Shown here in pieces: positions 15,374 through 24,409 of a stretch of DNA of 51,674 bases. A model generated the notes under the pieces. It was not told where the DNA came from, ran no database searches, and saw nothing but the letters and a program-made list of their open reading frames with translations. This DNA comes from Bacillota bacterium (GTDB lineage Bacteria; Bacillota; Clostridia; Caldicoprobacterales; Xylanivirgaceae), in the NCBI GenBank assembly GCA_023621995.1, contig JAMOAB010000021.1:1-51674 (forward strand), given 5' to 3'. A program made the translations under genes and the position numbers. Within the stretch, counting starts at the first letter, position 1; each line of letters begins with the position of its first letter.

Positions 15374-18010
15374 TTGTGGCATATGATTGATGGCACACAA
15401 GTGGAGGAAACACTATCTACATCTATAGAAGAAGGTCTATCTAGAGAGGAAGTTTTAGCACGTCTAAATAGATATGGACCAAATGAATTAATGCAGAAAA
15501 AGACTCGTTCCCCTCTACTCATGTTTTTAGACCAGTTTAAGGATTTTATGGTGTTAATACTTATAGTGGCGGCGGTAATATCTGCCTTTGTAGGAGAGTT
15601 TACAGATTGTATAATTATTCTCACAATAGTTTTCTTAAATGCCGTTTTAGGTATGGTACAGGAGTATAGGGCAGAAGAATCCCTCGCTGCTCTGAAGAAG
15701 ATGACTGCTCCCGTTGCTAAAGTTATACGAGGGGGTATGGCAGATGTCATTCCTTCTGCTGAGTTAGTACCTGGTGACGTGGTAGTATTGGAGGCAGGGG
15801 ATTTTATACCTGCCGATATAAGACTGGTTGAGACGGCCAATATGTCAGTACAGGAATCTGCCCTCACAGGTGAATCTATGCCAGTAGAGAAAGATGGCAC
15901 ATCGATTCTAGACAGTGATACCGTCCTTGGTGATAGGCGTAATATGGCATACTCTGGCACTATAGTCACCAACGGAAGGGGACTGGGCATAGTGGTGGGG
16001 ACGGGTATGGATACAGAGATTGGCTCTATTGCCGGGATGTTAAGGGATGAGACGGGAGAGAAGACCCCCCTTCAAAAGAGATTAAATGCTCTAAGTAAGA
16101 CACTGGGGCTTGCAGTTATAGGCATATGTGCCTTTATATTTATAGTGGGGCTCTTATATGGCAAAGAAGCCTTGGAGATGTTTTTAACTTCTGTGAGCCT
16201 TGCAGTAGCCGCCATACCAGAGGGACTACTTGCTATTGTTACAATAGTGTTAGCCATAGGGGTTCAGAATATGAGTAAGCGTGGTGCCATAATAAGAAAG
16301 TTACCTGCGGTTGAAACTTTAGGCAGTGCTACTGTAATATGTTCTGATAAGACGGGTACACTTACACAAAATAGAATGACGGTTAAAAAGGCATATGTGG
16401 ATGATAAACTATACGATGTGGACAACCATATAGGCCATATGACCGATCTAGATGGTGCGAATCTCCTTATGACAATAGGTATATGCTGTAATGATACAAA
16501 GGTCAAAATTGATGAAGACGACACTGAAGAGCTTATAGGTGATCCTACAGAGACTGCCCTTATAGATCTTGGAATAAAGGCAGGACTTAAAAAGGATGCA
16601 TTAGATGAGAGATATCCAAGGATAGATGAAATACCATTTGATTCAGAAAGAAAACTAATGACAACGGTACATAGGGTAGAAGGCACTACACTGGTGTTTA
16701 CTAAGGGTGCGGTAGATGAGCTCTTGGCCAAATCTACCCATATGCTATTAGATGGACAAGAGGTACCTATAGACGATACTATAGCTTCTAGTATTAGAAG
16801 GGCTAACGACAATATGGGTGAAAATGCCCTTAGGGTACTTGCCATGGCATATAAAGAGTCTCCATCGTTGGAAGAAGCTGCTCCCTTTGAATCAAACCTT
16901 GTATTTGTAGGTCTGGTAGGTATAATAGATCCACCTAGGGAAGAAGCTAAGAAGGCGGTAGAGCTATGTATAAAGGCAGGAATAAAGCCCATAATGATAA
17001 CTGGAGATCACAAGATAACTGCAATGGCAATAGCACGCCACCTAGGTATAATGGGAGAAGGAGATAGGGCAATATCAGGTTTTGAGCTAGAAGAGATGTC
17101 AGATGAGGAGCTCAAACAAAACATAAAAGATTATTCAGTATATGCCCGCGTAGCACCAGAACATAAGGTTAGGATAGTTAAAGCATGGCAAAGTCTTGGA
17201 CATGTAGTTGCCATGACAGGAGATGGAGTAAATGATGCCCCTGCTCTTAAGGCTGCTGATATTGGAGCAGCCATGGGGATGACAGGCACTGACGTTGCCA
17301 AAGAGGCATCGGACATGGTTATAACCGATGATAATTTTGCAACCATTGTGTCGGCAGTGGAAGAAGGACGAAAGGTATACGCCAATATATTAAAATGTAT
17401 CCAATATCTATTATCATGTAACGTAGGTGAGATATTATTAATATTTATTGCCACACTACTAAACTTCGATGAACCGCTACTTCCCATACACATACTATGG
17501 ATTAATTTAGTGACCGACAGTCTCCCTGCCCTTGCATTAGGCTTAGAACCAATTGCAAGTGGTATAATGGATAAGAGTCCAAGAAAGGCTGATGAGGATG
17601 TGTTCACAAAGGGACTTATAAGGCGAATATTGTATCAAGGAGCTATGATAGGTCTTTTATCCCTCAGTGCATTTATAATAGGGCATAGATGGAGTTTAGA
17701 GGTTGGAGAGACAATGACTTTTGCAACCCTTGCCTTCTCCCAGATAGTCCATGGACTCAACATCCGTTCTAACGAAGATTCCATATTTAAGATAGGCCTT
17801 TTTACAAATAAATACTATCTAGGTGCAGGTTTAATATCTATAGCATTGCAATTAATAGTTCTCAATGTATCTGTTATGATGGATCTGTTTAAGGTTGTGC
17901 CACTGAGCGGTATACAGATGTTAATTGTAACTGCTTTATCACTTATGCCCATAATAATTGTAGAGATCTTAAAACTTCTAGGTTTAAACATATCACAGGA
18001 TGAGGTATAA
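15374..18010 (+). CDS. Calcium-type cation-transporting P-type ATPase (P2A, SERCA/PMCA-like)
   Basis: An 878-residue membrane pump that exports a cation, most likely Ca2+, using an aspartyl-phosphate cycle. Landmarks in order: N-terminal cation ATPase domain (LSREEVLARLNRYGPNEL), actuator TGES, TM4 motif VAAIPEGL, phosphorylation site CSDKTGTLTQN (Asp about 325), KGA nucleotide-binding motif FTKGAVDE, MITGDH, the hinge GDGVNDAPALKAADIG, and TM6 NLVTDSLPALALG, whose N..TD pattern fits Ca2+ site residues. Length is normal for bacterial P2A pumps. The start is TTG 15374 with AAAGGAG upstream. It has its own promoter and a strong terminator, so it is monocistronic. Specificity for Ca2+ rather than Mn2+ is inferred. 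Confidence 0.93.
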   Translation: MWHMIDGTQVEETLSTSIEEGLSREEVLARLNRYGPNELMQKKTRSPLLMFLDQFKDFMVLILIVAAVISAFVGEFTDCIIILTIVFLNAVLGMVQEYRAEESLAALKKMTAPVAKVIRGGMADVIPSAELVPGDVVVLEAGDFIPADIRLVETANMSVQESALTGESMPVEKDGTSILDSDTVLGDRRNMAYSGTIVTNGRGLGIVVGTGMDTEIGSIAGMLRDETGEKTPLQKRLNALSKTLGLAVIGICAFIFIVGLLYGKEALEMFLTSVSLAVAAIPEGLLAIVTIVLAIGVQNMSKRGAIIRKLPAVETLGSATVICSDKTGTLTQNRMTVKKAYVDDKLYDVDNHIGHMTDLDGANLLMTIGICCNDTKVKIDEDDTEELIGDPTETALIDLGIKAGLKKDALDERYPRIDEIPFDSERKLMTTVHRVEGTTLVFTKGAVDELLAKSTHMLLDGQEVPIDDTIASSIRRANDNMGENALRVLAMAYKESPSLEEAAPFESNLVFVGLVGIIDPPREEAKKAVELCIKAGIKPIMITGDHKITAMAIARHLGIMGEGDRAISGFELEEMSDEELKQNIKDYSVYARVAPEHKVRIVKAWQSLGHVVAMTGDGVNDAPALKAADIGAAMGMTGTDVAKEASDMVITDDNFATIVSAVEEGRKVYANILKCIQYLLSCNVGEILLIFIATLLNFDEPLLPIHILWINLVTDSLPALALGLEPIASGIMDKSPRKADEDVFTKGLIRRILYQGAMIGLLSLSAFIIGHRWSLEVGETMTFATLAFSQIVHGLNIRSNEDSIFKIGLFTNKYYLGAGLISIALQLIVLNVSVMMDLFKVVPLSGIQMLIVTALSLMPIIIVEILKLLGLNISQDEV

Positions 18011-18024
18011 CAAAATAATATAGT

Positions 18025-18058
18025 AAAAGTTTGCAGGTTTAAACCTGCAAACTTTTTT
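18025..18058. terminator. Bidirectional terminator, 32-bp perfect palindrome
   Basis: AAAAGTTTGCAGGTTT and its exact complement AAACCTGCAAACTTTT are adjacent (18025-18040, 18041-18056). The A/T ends serve the converging ATPase and glycosyl-hydrolase-like genes. Confidence 0.92.
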
Positions 18059-18060
18059 GA

Positions 18061-19254
18061 TTACATATCTTTAAATGTGGCATAGTTGAAGAAACAAAAT
18101 CCTTCTGCTCCTGTATCCTTAAGAGCCTTCTCATATTCGTTTAATGATCTATCATCTATAGGAAATTCAGGCGATGATAGGAGTCCTGCATATATAGGTG
18201 TATCCTTTGCCTTTCTTACCTGTCTAGTAACTACCTTTTTAAAGGAGTCAGGTTTTAACCAGTAGTCCATGGGACAGAGGAAGTCTACCAAGCCCTTTTC
18301 AGTCCAATCCCACCACTTTTGCCCAAAATGTGTATATTCACTTTCGTACTCTGGAGATCTATCCACCAATTCATTTCCATATGGTGCATTATACCAAATG
18401 GCAGCTGACAGCATACTATCTTCTTTTATATCTTTCATCTGCTTTCTTATATATGCAATTAGCTCAGTTATATGGTTAGCACGAAACTCTCTCCACTTAT
18501 CAAAACAGTTGTCCAATATCCATGTTGCCTTTTGCCTTGTGTCCCGTAAATTTCCAGGGATGTTGATATTATTTTTTTTCTGGAATTTTTCTACACATTT
18601 AGGGCAAAAACAATATGTGGCCCTTCTTCTTAAAACTGTCTTATCTCCAATGGGGGGATCGTTAAATTGGTTCTTTGCACTGTCTATAAAATAGGTGATA
18701 TTGGCACCATCTTGTGTCTTTAAAATTATAGGAGAACCCTGTTTGAAAACATGTACTAGATGTCCAGCATCTTTTGTATCCATACTGACACGGCTATCAT
18801 TATAATAATAGCGTATAAAATCCAAATGTATACCTGAAAGCTCAGGATAGACTTTAAGGAGACTGCAACATAGCTTTGCTACTTCTTCTTTAACCGTTGG
18901 GTGGGCAGGATCGAGGAAATAGCCAACTCCTCCTAGAGGTTCTTCAAAGCATGAGATACCATCTGCATCTACACAGTAACAATCAGGGTTTTGAAGTTTT
19001 AGGGTCGACCTATCAGCTGTTCTTATATGTAATGCAGATATCATACCATGTACTTCTAAACCTTCCTGGTGGCATCTACTTAGCACTTTGACAAGCTGGG
19101 AATTTTCCACGTCTCTCCGATCTAAACTCCTATCGTCCATGTGTATGAGCACTTTACCCACATTCTTTTGTCTAGTCCACCACAAAAATTCTTCAAGCTC
19201 ATCATCATTCTTTACGCTATTACCTAGATATAGCCATGTAGCATTATTATTCAT
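18061..19254 (-). CDS. Glycosyl-hydrolase-like protein (GHL10-type TIM barrel)
   Basis: A 397-residue protein without signal peptide, so probably cytoplasmic. The strand-helix pattern of a TIM barrel is visible: ATWLYLGNSV, KVLIHMDDRS, LEVHGMISALHIR, YFLDPAHPTVKEEVAKLCC, SGIHLDFIRYYYND, MLSAAIWYN, FLCPMDYWLKP and PIYAGLLSS. The combination FLDPxxPxVxxE and GIHLDFIRYY is characteristic of the glycosyl-hydrolase-like 10 (GHL10/DUF187) group, where the Asp of LDFIRY is a proposed active-site residue. A pair of cysteines (FCPKC, about residue 218) might bind metal, which is unusual for the group. The substrate is unknown. It is transcribed divergently from the ECF S component. Confidence 0.75.
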   Translation of the reverse strand: MNNNATWLYLGNSVKNDDELEEFLWWTRQKNVGKVLIHMDDRSLDRRDVENSQLVKVLSRCHQEGLEVHGMISALHIRTADRSTLKLQNPDCYCVDADGISCFEEPLGGVGYFLDPAHPTVKEEVAKLCCSLLKVYPELSGIHLDFIRYYYNDSRVSMDTKDAGHLVHVFKQGSPIILKTQDGANITYFIDSAKNQFNDPPIGDKTVLRRRATYCFCPKCVEKFQKKNNINIPGNLRDTRQKATWILDNCFDKWREFRANHITELIAYIRKQMKDIKEDSMLSAAIWYNAPYGNELVDRSPEYESEYTHFGQKWWDWTEKGLVDFLCPMDYWLKPDSFKKVVTRQVRKAKDTPIYAGLLSSPEFPIDDRSLNEYEKALKDTGAEGFCFFNYATFKDM

Positions 19255-19429
19255 TGAGGAACCCTCCTTTTTAAATACGTGTATATATTATATATTCCAT
19301 GTCTTTTTATATAATCCTCTTCCCATACTATTAAGATAAAGTTATTTAACTATTTGTTTTCCTATAAGGCTATTTTAGGTTATAATTAATAGAGATATAT
19401 ATTTTCTGAATTTTAGGAGGAATAGATAG

Positions 19430-19939
19430 ATGAAGTCAATGGACAATAGAAAATTAGTAGTGACAGGTATATTAGCTGGACTTACATTTATAGTAACTAG
19501 TTTTACTAAAATACCATCTCCTTTTATACCCAAGGCCTACTACCATGCAGGTGACAGTATAATATTTTTAAGTGCCATGACAGTGGGAGCACCTATGGCT
19601 GCATTTGTGGCTGGTTTAGGTTCATTTCTTGCAGATCTGTATTTGGGTTTTCCCACATTCATGTTTGCTACTCTTATAATAAAGGGAATTATGGGCTATA
19701 TTGCAGGTAAATTTCTATATACGCCCCAAGGCCAGCCCTCAGGCATGCGTAAATTTTTAGGGATTTTGCTGTCGTCCCTTTGGATGGTATTTGGCTATTA
19801 CATATTTGAGGTATTTGTATTAGGTTATGAATGGCGAGTGGGCCTCATAGATGCGGCGGCTAACCTTGCCCAGGCTGCCATAGGTGGCGTTATATTTGTA
19901 CCCCTTTCCTATTCGGCGGCCAGGTTTAAAAAGATATAG
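19430..19939 (+). CDS. ECF transporter S component (substrate-binding membrane subunit)
   Basis: A 169-residue protein with five or six membrane helices. It contains the S-component pattern of the ECF-ribofla_trS type: YYHAGDSIIFLSAMTVGAP, then GLGSFLADLYLG and LIIKGIMGYIAGK. S components bind a vitamin or precursor and pair with a shared EcfA/A'/T energising module encoded elsewhere; none is in this window. The vitamin cannot be deduced, as no riboswitch is recognisable upstream. AGGAGG lies eight bases before ATG 19430, and TATAAT occurs at 19380-19385 without a good -35 box. Confidence 0.85.
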   Translation: MKSMDNRKLVVTGILAGLTFIVTSFTKIPSPFIPKAYYHAGDSIIFLSAMTVGAPMAAFVAGLGSFLADLYLGFPTFMFATLIIKGIMGYIAGKFLYTPQGQPSGMRKFLGILLSSLWMVFGYYIFEVFVLGYEWRVGLIDAAANLAQAAIGGVIFVPLSYSAARFKKI

Positions 19940-19945
19940 ATAATG

Positions 19946-19990
19946 AAAAGGCTATCGTCCTCTACTAAAGGGCAATAGCCTTCCAAATTT
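19946..19990. terminator. Probable bidirectional terminator
   Basis: An 8-bp stem AAGGCTAT / ATAGCCTT (19948-19955, 19975-19982) with a 19-base loop, flanked by AAAA on the left and AAATTTT on the right. It lies between the converging ECF S and L,D-transpeptidase genes and is weaker than the other terminators here. Confidence 0.55.
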
Positions 19991-21594
19991 TATTCTATCG
20001 ATATATCAATTGATCTTTCTAGTCCGTTATAGGATATACTTACTTGGGTAGTTCCCTTGGATACTCCTTTAATTACTCCTCCAACAACAGAGACTATATC
20101 AGGGTTACCCGATAGCCATTTTGCATCACTTGGATTTATCACTTCAGTGCCATCTGTCATTATGACTGTTATATCTAGTTTTTTCTCTTCGCCTATGGCC
20201 ATCTTAAGCTCACCAGATGGTGTGATTATAAGATCTTTGACTTTAGGTTCTTCGGGTTTAGGTTCTTCAGGTTTAGGTTCTTCAGGTTTGGGTTCTTCTG
20301 GCTTTTTATTGACAACTACTTTCACCTTGGCAGTTAGGCCTTTAAATTCTGCTATTATCTCGGTTTCACCGGCTGATATACCCTTTATATTACCTCTGTC
20401 TACAACTGCTATATTCTCATTGACTGTACGCCATTTGGCTTGATCACTGACTACCTGTTCTTGGCCATCGTTATATACGAGTTTAACACCTTTGACTTCT
20501 TGGATCTCTAGGGTGATATTTGCAGGTGATACAATTAAAGTTGGGTTTGGCTTTGGAGGTTCTGGCGCCGGCGCCGGGCCTACCACTATAGTCCCCTTTG
20601 TACTCATTCCACCAAAAGTAGCAGTAAAGGAAGTGGTGCCCTCCTTAAGTCCGGTAAGCATACCACCTTGTACAGTTGCTATTTGAGGATTTTCCACTGA
20701 CCATTTAGCCTCTTTGGCCACATTTTTAATTTTACCGTTGTCGTAGGTAGCATTCAGGACAAGCTCCTTCTGTTGGGTTGCTCCAATCGGTATACTGGCC
20801 GGGGTGTCGAGGGCGAGCCTTACAACAGAATGGGCAGGCATCTCAGCTTTAAGTTTCTGGGTAAGTCCAGCGTTTTTCTTTTTCTTTAGTACTTCTACTT
20901 CGGTACCTGCCGGTATATTTTCGTATAGCCATTTGGCATCTGCCACAGTAAGACGAACGCAGCCATGTGAGGCTGGCCTTCCCAGATTGTTTACAGACGT
21001 CATTGAAATGGTAGATACGTCTTGTGTCTTAAAGAGTACTGAGTGAAAGAGTATGCTACCCTTTATTCTATTCCAGTATTGGGCATATACATCAAACTTA
21101 GTGAAATACCCCCACCTTCCCTTCTGACCGGGCATTTTAAATGTTCCAAGTGGAGTTGGGGTTGAAGACGTACCAGTTGTGCAGATCATCTGCCTTACCA
21201 CATTTGTATATTTACCATTGCTGTCTCGTCCATATACAGTAACTACTTGGTTTGTTACATCTACCTCTATCCGATAGGGCAAAGGTTTAGCTTTTGTCTC
21301 TTTAGGTTTCTCATCTTCCGTCTTTTCATCTTTTTTATCGTCTTCTTTTTCATCTTTATCAAGATTTCCGTCATCGTCTAAGAATTCTACCTCTTCCTCC
21401 AATTCATCTAACTTTTCTTCATTATCTTCTGGTATAACTTCAAGTTCACACACGGAATTGGAATCTTCCTCAGTTAACTTTTCATCTTCTGTATTTACCT
21501 CTTCATTATCCTTTTTAGAAAAGGGCAAAGAGCATGCTGTGAAGGTGGTTAGTATAATAGATAAGGTTAGGATTCCAATGAGTATTTTCTTCAT
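19990..21594 (-). CDS. L,D-transpeptidase lipoprotein with Big2-like (Ig-like) domains
   Basis: A 534-residue exported enzyme predicted to cross-link or modify peptidoglycan. A signal peptide with lipobox TFTAC (Cys21) is followed by a very acidic, low-complexity spacer (about residues 30-95). The YkuD catalytic domain (about 105-235) carries the signature SHGCVRLTVADAKWLYENIP with the nucleophilic Cys. Next come three bacterial Ig-like Big2 modules (about 260-340, 350-430, 455-534; for example NPQIATVQGGMLTGLKEGTT). The last two are separated by a four-fold PKPEE repeat, a proline-rich wall-spanning linker. ATG 21594 has a GGAGG upstream on the minus strand. Acidic spacer, catalytic domain and wall linkers fit a membrane-anchored enzyme reaching through the wall. 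Confidence 0.92.
   Translation of the reverse strand: MKKILIGILTLSIILTTFTACSLPFSKKDNEEVNTEDEKLTEEDSNSVCELEVIPEDNEEKLDELEEEVEFLDDDGNLDKDEKEDDKKDEKTEDEKPKETKAKPLPYRIEVDVTNQVVTVYGRDSNGKYTNVVRQMICTTGTSSTPTPLGTFKMPGQKGRWGYFTKFDVYAQYWNRIKGSILFHSVLFKTQDVSTISMTSVNNLGRPASHGCVRLTVADAKWLYENIPAGTEVEVLKKKKNAGLTQKLKAEMPAHSVVRLALDTPASIPIGATQQKELVLNATYDNGKIKNVAKEAKWSVENPQIATVQGGMLTGLKEGTTSFTATFGGMSTKGTIVVGPAPAPEPPKPNPTLIVSPANITLEIQEVKGVKLVYNDGQEQVVSDQAKWRTVNENIAVVDRGNIKGISAGETEIIAEFKGLTAKVKVVVNKKPEEPKPEEPKPEEPKPEEPKVKDLIITPSGELKMAIGEEKKLDITVIMTDGTEVINPSDAKWLSGNPDIVSVVGGVIKGVSKGTTQVSISYNGLERSIDISIE
20245..20304. repeat. 15-bp tandem repeat encoding the PEEPK linker
   Basis: Four near-identical copies of a 15-base unit (AGGTTCTTCAGGTTT on the plus strand) lie inside the L,D-transpeptidase gene. 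Unit length is a multiple of three, so copy-number change would lengthen or shorten the Pro-Glu-Glu-Pro-Lys linker without a frameshift. Confidence 0.85.
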
Positions 21595-21862
21595 GAATAA
21601 AGCCTCCTAAAAATAAAAGTGACTGTCAAAACTATGATATCTTTATAGCTTAAAAGTGTCAACTACTTTAGAGTCCATTTAACGTATCAATTTTTTATTT
21701 AATCTATGCTTAAACAAGTTGTAAGATTTTTTTAATATAATGTCATAAAGTAGTATTATCATTGTATTGTCATAGATGATATAATGGTTCTAAGTATGAT
21801 AGCTTACAAAATATTATATACATAATTGAGGAGAATATTAGTGTGGAGTTTGGAGGTAGCAT

Positions 21863-24409
21863 ATGAAAAAGATATGTTTTATTTTATTGGTGACACTTCT
21901 TGTAACAGGGGTTATCCCATTTTCACATGTTTTAGCAGCACCTGACGATATAACTATGGAGGCAGAGGTAGGGTTTGATGGCAATTTCAAGCTCACCAAT
22001 TGGATACCGGTTAGGGTATACATTGAAAATAGAGGAGAAGATATAAAGGGCAATATAGAGATTATAGGGAATCAAGATGAATCTACTGCCATGCTCTTTA
22101 CGGCTCCTGCGGTGATTCCAAAAGGGTCGAAGAAGCGTATAGATTTATATGTGCGCATAAGCACTCTACAAAAGAATATGACTATAGACTTGACTTCAAA
22201 GGGTAAGGTATTGAAGACCATAGAAGTAGGCAACTTAATCCCCATGCCTGTAACTAATTTTATGCTAGGGGTCCTATCCGATGATAGAAGCGGTCTTAAC
22301 TATTGGTGGGAAAAGCAAAGTGGAGATAGGTTATTTACAAGGTATGAGGCTATTGCATTAGATGGGGAGGACATTCCAACTAAAAAAGAGGTCATGGACA
22401 ATTTTGCAATGGTCGTTATGGATGATTTTGATATGGGAGAACTCTCTTCTGATCAAAGGGATGTCATATTGGAGTGGGTTAATGGAGGCGGCATACTTGT
22501 AATAGGCACGGGGAGTAGCGGAGTCAAGACATTAAAGGGTGCCATGCCAGCTATTGGCTCAATAGAAGGGGAAGACACTATAAAGGTAGTAAAACCCAAG
22601 GTACTTGAAGATTTAGCCGAAACAGAAATAGTTACAGATGTTCCCTTTGAGATCATGAATTTAAAATACGACAACTCTTGGTCTGTGGTGGCAGGAGATG
22701 AATTTTCTCCGTATATAATTATGAAGCGACTTGGTAGTGGGTATATATTTATCTCTTCATTTGCCCTAGGTAAGCAGCCCATGACAGGCTGGACAGGAAG
22801 CAAGTCGCTTTGGGAGAGCGTGTTTTCCAAGAGCCTTGATGGCGATGACCTTATAAGGCTTAGAGATCCTCAAGTAGCTATAGATATGCAACGGGGGGTA
22901 GGCTATGGTATATTCGAGGTATTATCTAATATAGAGGAGATGGCACCACCTTCGGCATCAAAGCTTATTATAATACTTATAATATATCTATTAGTTGTAG
23001 GTCCCCTTAATTATATCATATTAAAGAAGATGGATAGACGGGAGCTTGCCTGGTTTACCATACCCATATTAGTTGTATTCTTCTCTATAGGGATCTATGG
23101 TATAGGTAATATGGCAAAGGGAACAGAGATTGTCTCCAACGCCATATCAGTGGCTAGGCTTTGGAATGACAATGAGAATAGGTCAGTTAACACATACAGC
23201 GGTATATTCATTCCCAAGCAAGGAGATTACATCTTTTCATCAGATGGAGGGGGCTTTTTATTACCCAATATAGAGTCTGATTTCTATTACTCAGATAGGC
23301 CAGATAGGGGTCAGGAGCGGGAGATAGTTGCAGAGATTGTTCAAGGGGGAGAACCCTCTGTAAAGATATTTAATGCCAAGATGTGGACTATGGAGACTTT
23401 TTCCACTGAGACCAGGATAGATAATATGGGGAGTATAGACGGTAGTCTCGCCTATAAAGATGGAAAGATTATAGGTACGGTAGAGAATAATACGTCCCTT
23501 CCATTAGAAGATGTGGTTGTCTTATCTAGTTTAGGATATTGTAAGGTGGGGAATTTGGCTGCCGGCGCCAAGAAGAACATTGAATTTGAGATTATGGATT
23601 ATGGTAGCCATGATCCATACGTTGCTTCGCTTAAATATGTAATGCTTGACGATGTATATCCAATGGACAATAGAAATGAAAATGTATCAAGTAGTGATAG
23701 ATTAAAATTTACTAGGCGTAGGCTACTGGAAGATAACTTTATACTACCAGAGGAACGTACAAAAACTACAAGTGCAAGTGGTAAATCTGAAGCCTCAGAA
23801 GACGGAGATAATAGGGATGGTGTAAACATAGAAGCCTTTGTATTTGGTTTTAACAATCAAAGGCTTGTAGATGATATAGAGGTACAGGGAAAGGCACCAC
23901 AAAAGAGCTATTATACAAATCTCATTATGGATAAACTTCATATAGATACTGAAGTAGATGGGAAAGTGGTAATATTGCCAGGTATAGTAAAGGCAGACAT
24001 AGACGAAGAAAAATCTAGACAGGTTGACAGATATGAAATATATGACGATCTATCTCCGGTATTTCTCTATGGTTCCAAAGAGGTCTATTTTTACTTTGAT
24101 ATGGGCAAGTTTAATTATATAGACATGGATAATCTTACCGTATATATAAAGTCTGATGAGGGCAAGGGACTAAATAGCGCCCTATTAGCAGTAGGTCTAT
24201 ATGATAAGGACGGGGAAGACTATATAGACGAAGGTGAAGGGTTTAAGATAGACATGGATACAGGAGTAATAGAGGTAGACCCTGCCTATCTTGAGAAGTA
24301 TGTAGATGATGACAACAGGCTATATATAAGAGTCGGAACAAAAGGAGACGGAGATAGGGATACTGGCGTATTTAGGCCTACAATTGGAGTGGAAGGGAGG
24401 CGGCGTTGA
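21863..24409 (+). CDS. Large exported/membrane protein, first gene of the MoxR-VWA operon
   Basis: An 848-residue protein with a signal peptide (MKKICFILLVTLLVTGVIPF, cleaved near VLAAPD). An N-terminal beta-rich domain (about 30-120) precedes a Rossmann-like, glutamine-amidotransferase-type segment (VVMDDFDMGELSSDQRDVIL, then EWVNGGGILVIGTG, about 175-215). Two membrane helices lie in the middle (LIIILIIYLLVVGPLNYIIL and AWFTIPILVVFFSIGIYGIG, about 370-415) with the short loop KKMDRRELAW between them. A large C-terminal extracytoplasmic part follows. The RRELAWFTIP element recurs in membrane proteins encoded next to ABC-2 and MoxR genes. It stops inside the ATG of the ABC ATPase (TGATG overlap), so the two are translationally coupled. 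Function is unknown beyond envelope localisation. Confidence 0.8.
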   Translation: MKKICFILLVTLLVTGVIPFSHVLAAPDDITMEAEVGFDGNFKLTNWIPVRVYIENRGEDIKGNIEIIGNQDESTAMLFTAPAVIPKGSKKRIDLYVRISTLQKNMTIDLTSKGKVLKTIEVGNLIPMPVTNFMLGVLSDDRSGLNYWWEKQSGDRLFTRYEAIALDGEDIPTKKEVMDNFAMVVMDDFDMGELSSDQRDVILEWVNGGGILVIGTGSSGVKTLKGAMPAIGSIEGEDTIKVVKPKVLEDLAETEIVTDVPFEIMNLKYDNSWSVVAGDEFSPYIIMKRLGSGYIFISSFALGKQPMTGWTGSKSLWESVFSKSLDGDDLIRLRDPQVAIDMQRGVGYGIFEVLSNIEEMAPPSASKLIIILIIYLLVVGPLNYIILKKMDRRELAWFTIPILVVFFSIGIYGIGNMAKGTEIVSNAISVARLWNDNENRSVNTYSGIFIPKQGDYIFSSDGGGFLLPNIESDFYYSDRPDRGQEREIVAEIVQGGEPSVKIFNAKMWTMETFSTETRIDNMGSIDGSLAYKDGKIIGTVENNTSLPLEDVVVLSSLGYCKVGNLAAGAKKNIEFEIMDYGSHDPYVASLKYVMLDDVYPMDNRNENVSSSDRLKFTRRRLLEDNFILPEERTKTTSASGKSEASEDGDNRDGVNIEAFVFGFNNQRLVDDIEVQGKAPQKSYYTNLIMDKLHIDTEVDGKVVILPGIVKADIDEEKSRQVDRYEIYDDLSPVFLYGSKEVYFYFDMGKFNYIDMDNLTVYIKSDEGKGLNSALLAVGLYDKDGEDYIDEGEGFKIDMDTGVIEVDPAYLEKYVDDDNRLYIRVGTKGDGDRDTGVFRPTIGVEGRRR

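Noticed and set aside
15370-17607. Long minus-strand open frames opposite the calcium-type ATPase (206, 242 and 158 codons)
   Set aside because: They have no ribosome binding sites, Ser/Thr/Ile-biased composition and lie wholly inside a clear P-type ATPase gene.
18025-18058. 32-bp perfect palindrome as a possible regulatory operator
   Set aside because: Location between converging genes and A/T tails identify it as a bidirectional terminator.
19380-19385. TATAAT upstream of the ECF S component as a promoter
   Set aside because: No acceptable -35 box at 16-18 bases upstream; I could not support a promoter call.
20057-20443. Plus-strand frame with GSSGLGSSG repeats
   Set aside because: It is the antisense of the PEEPK linker repeat in the L,D-transpeptidase gene.
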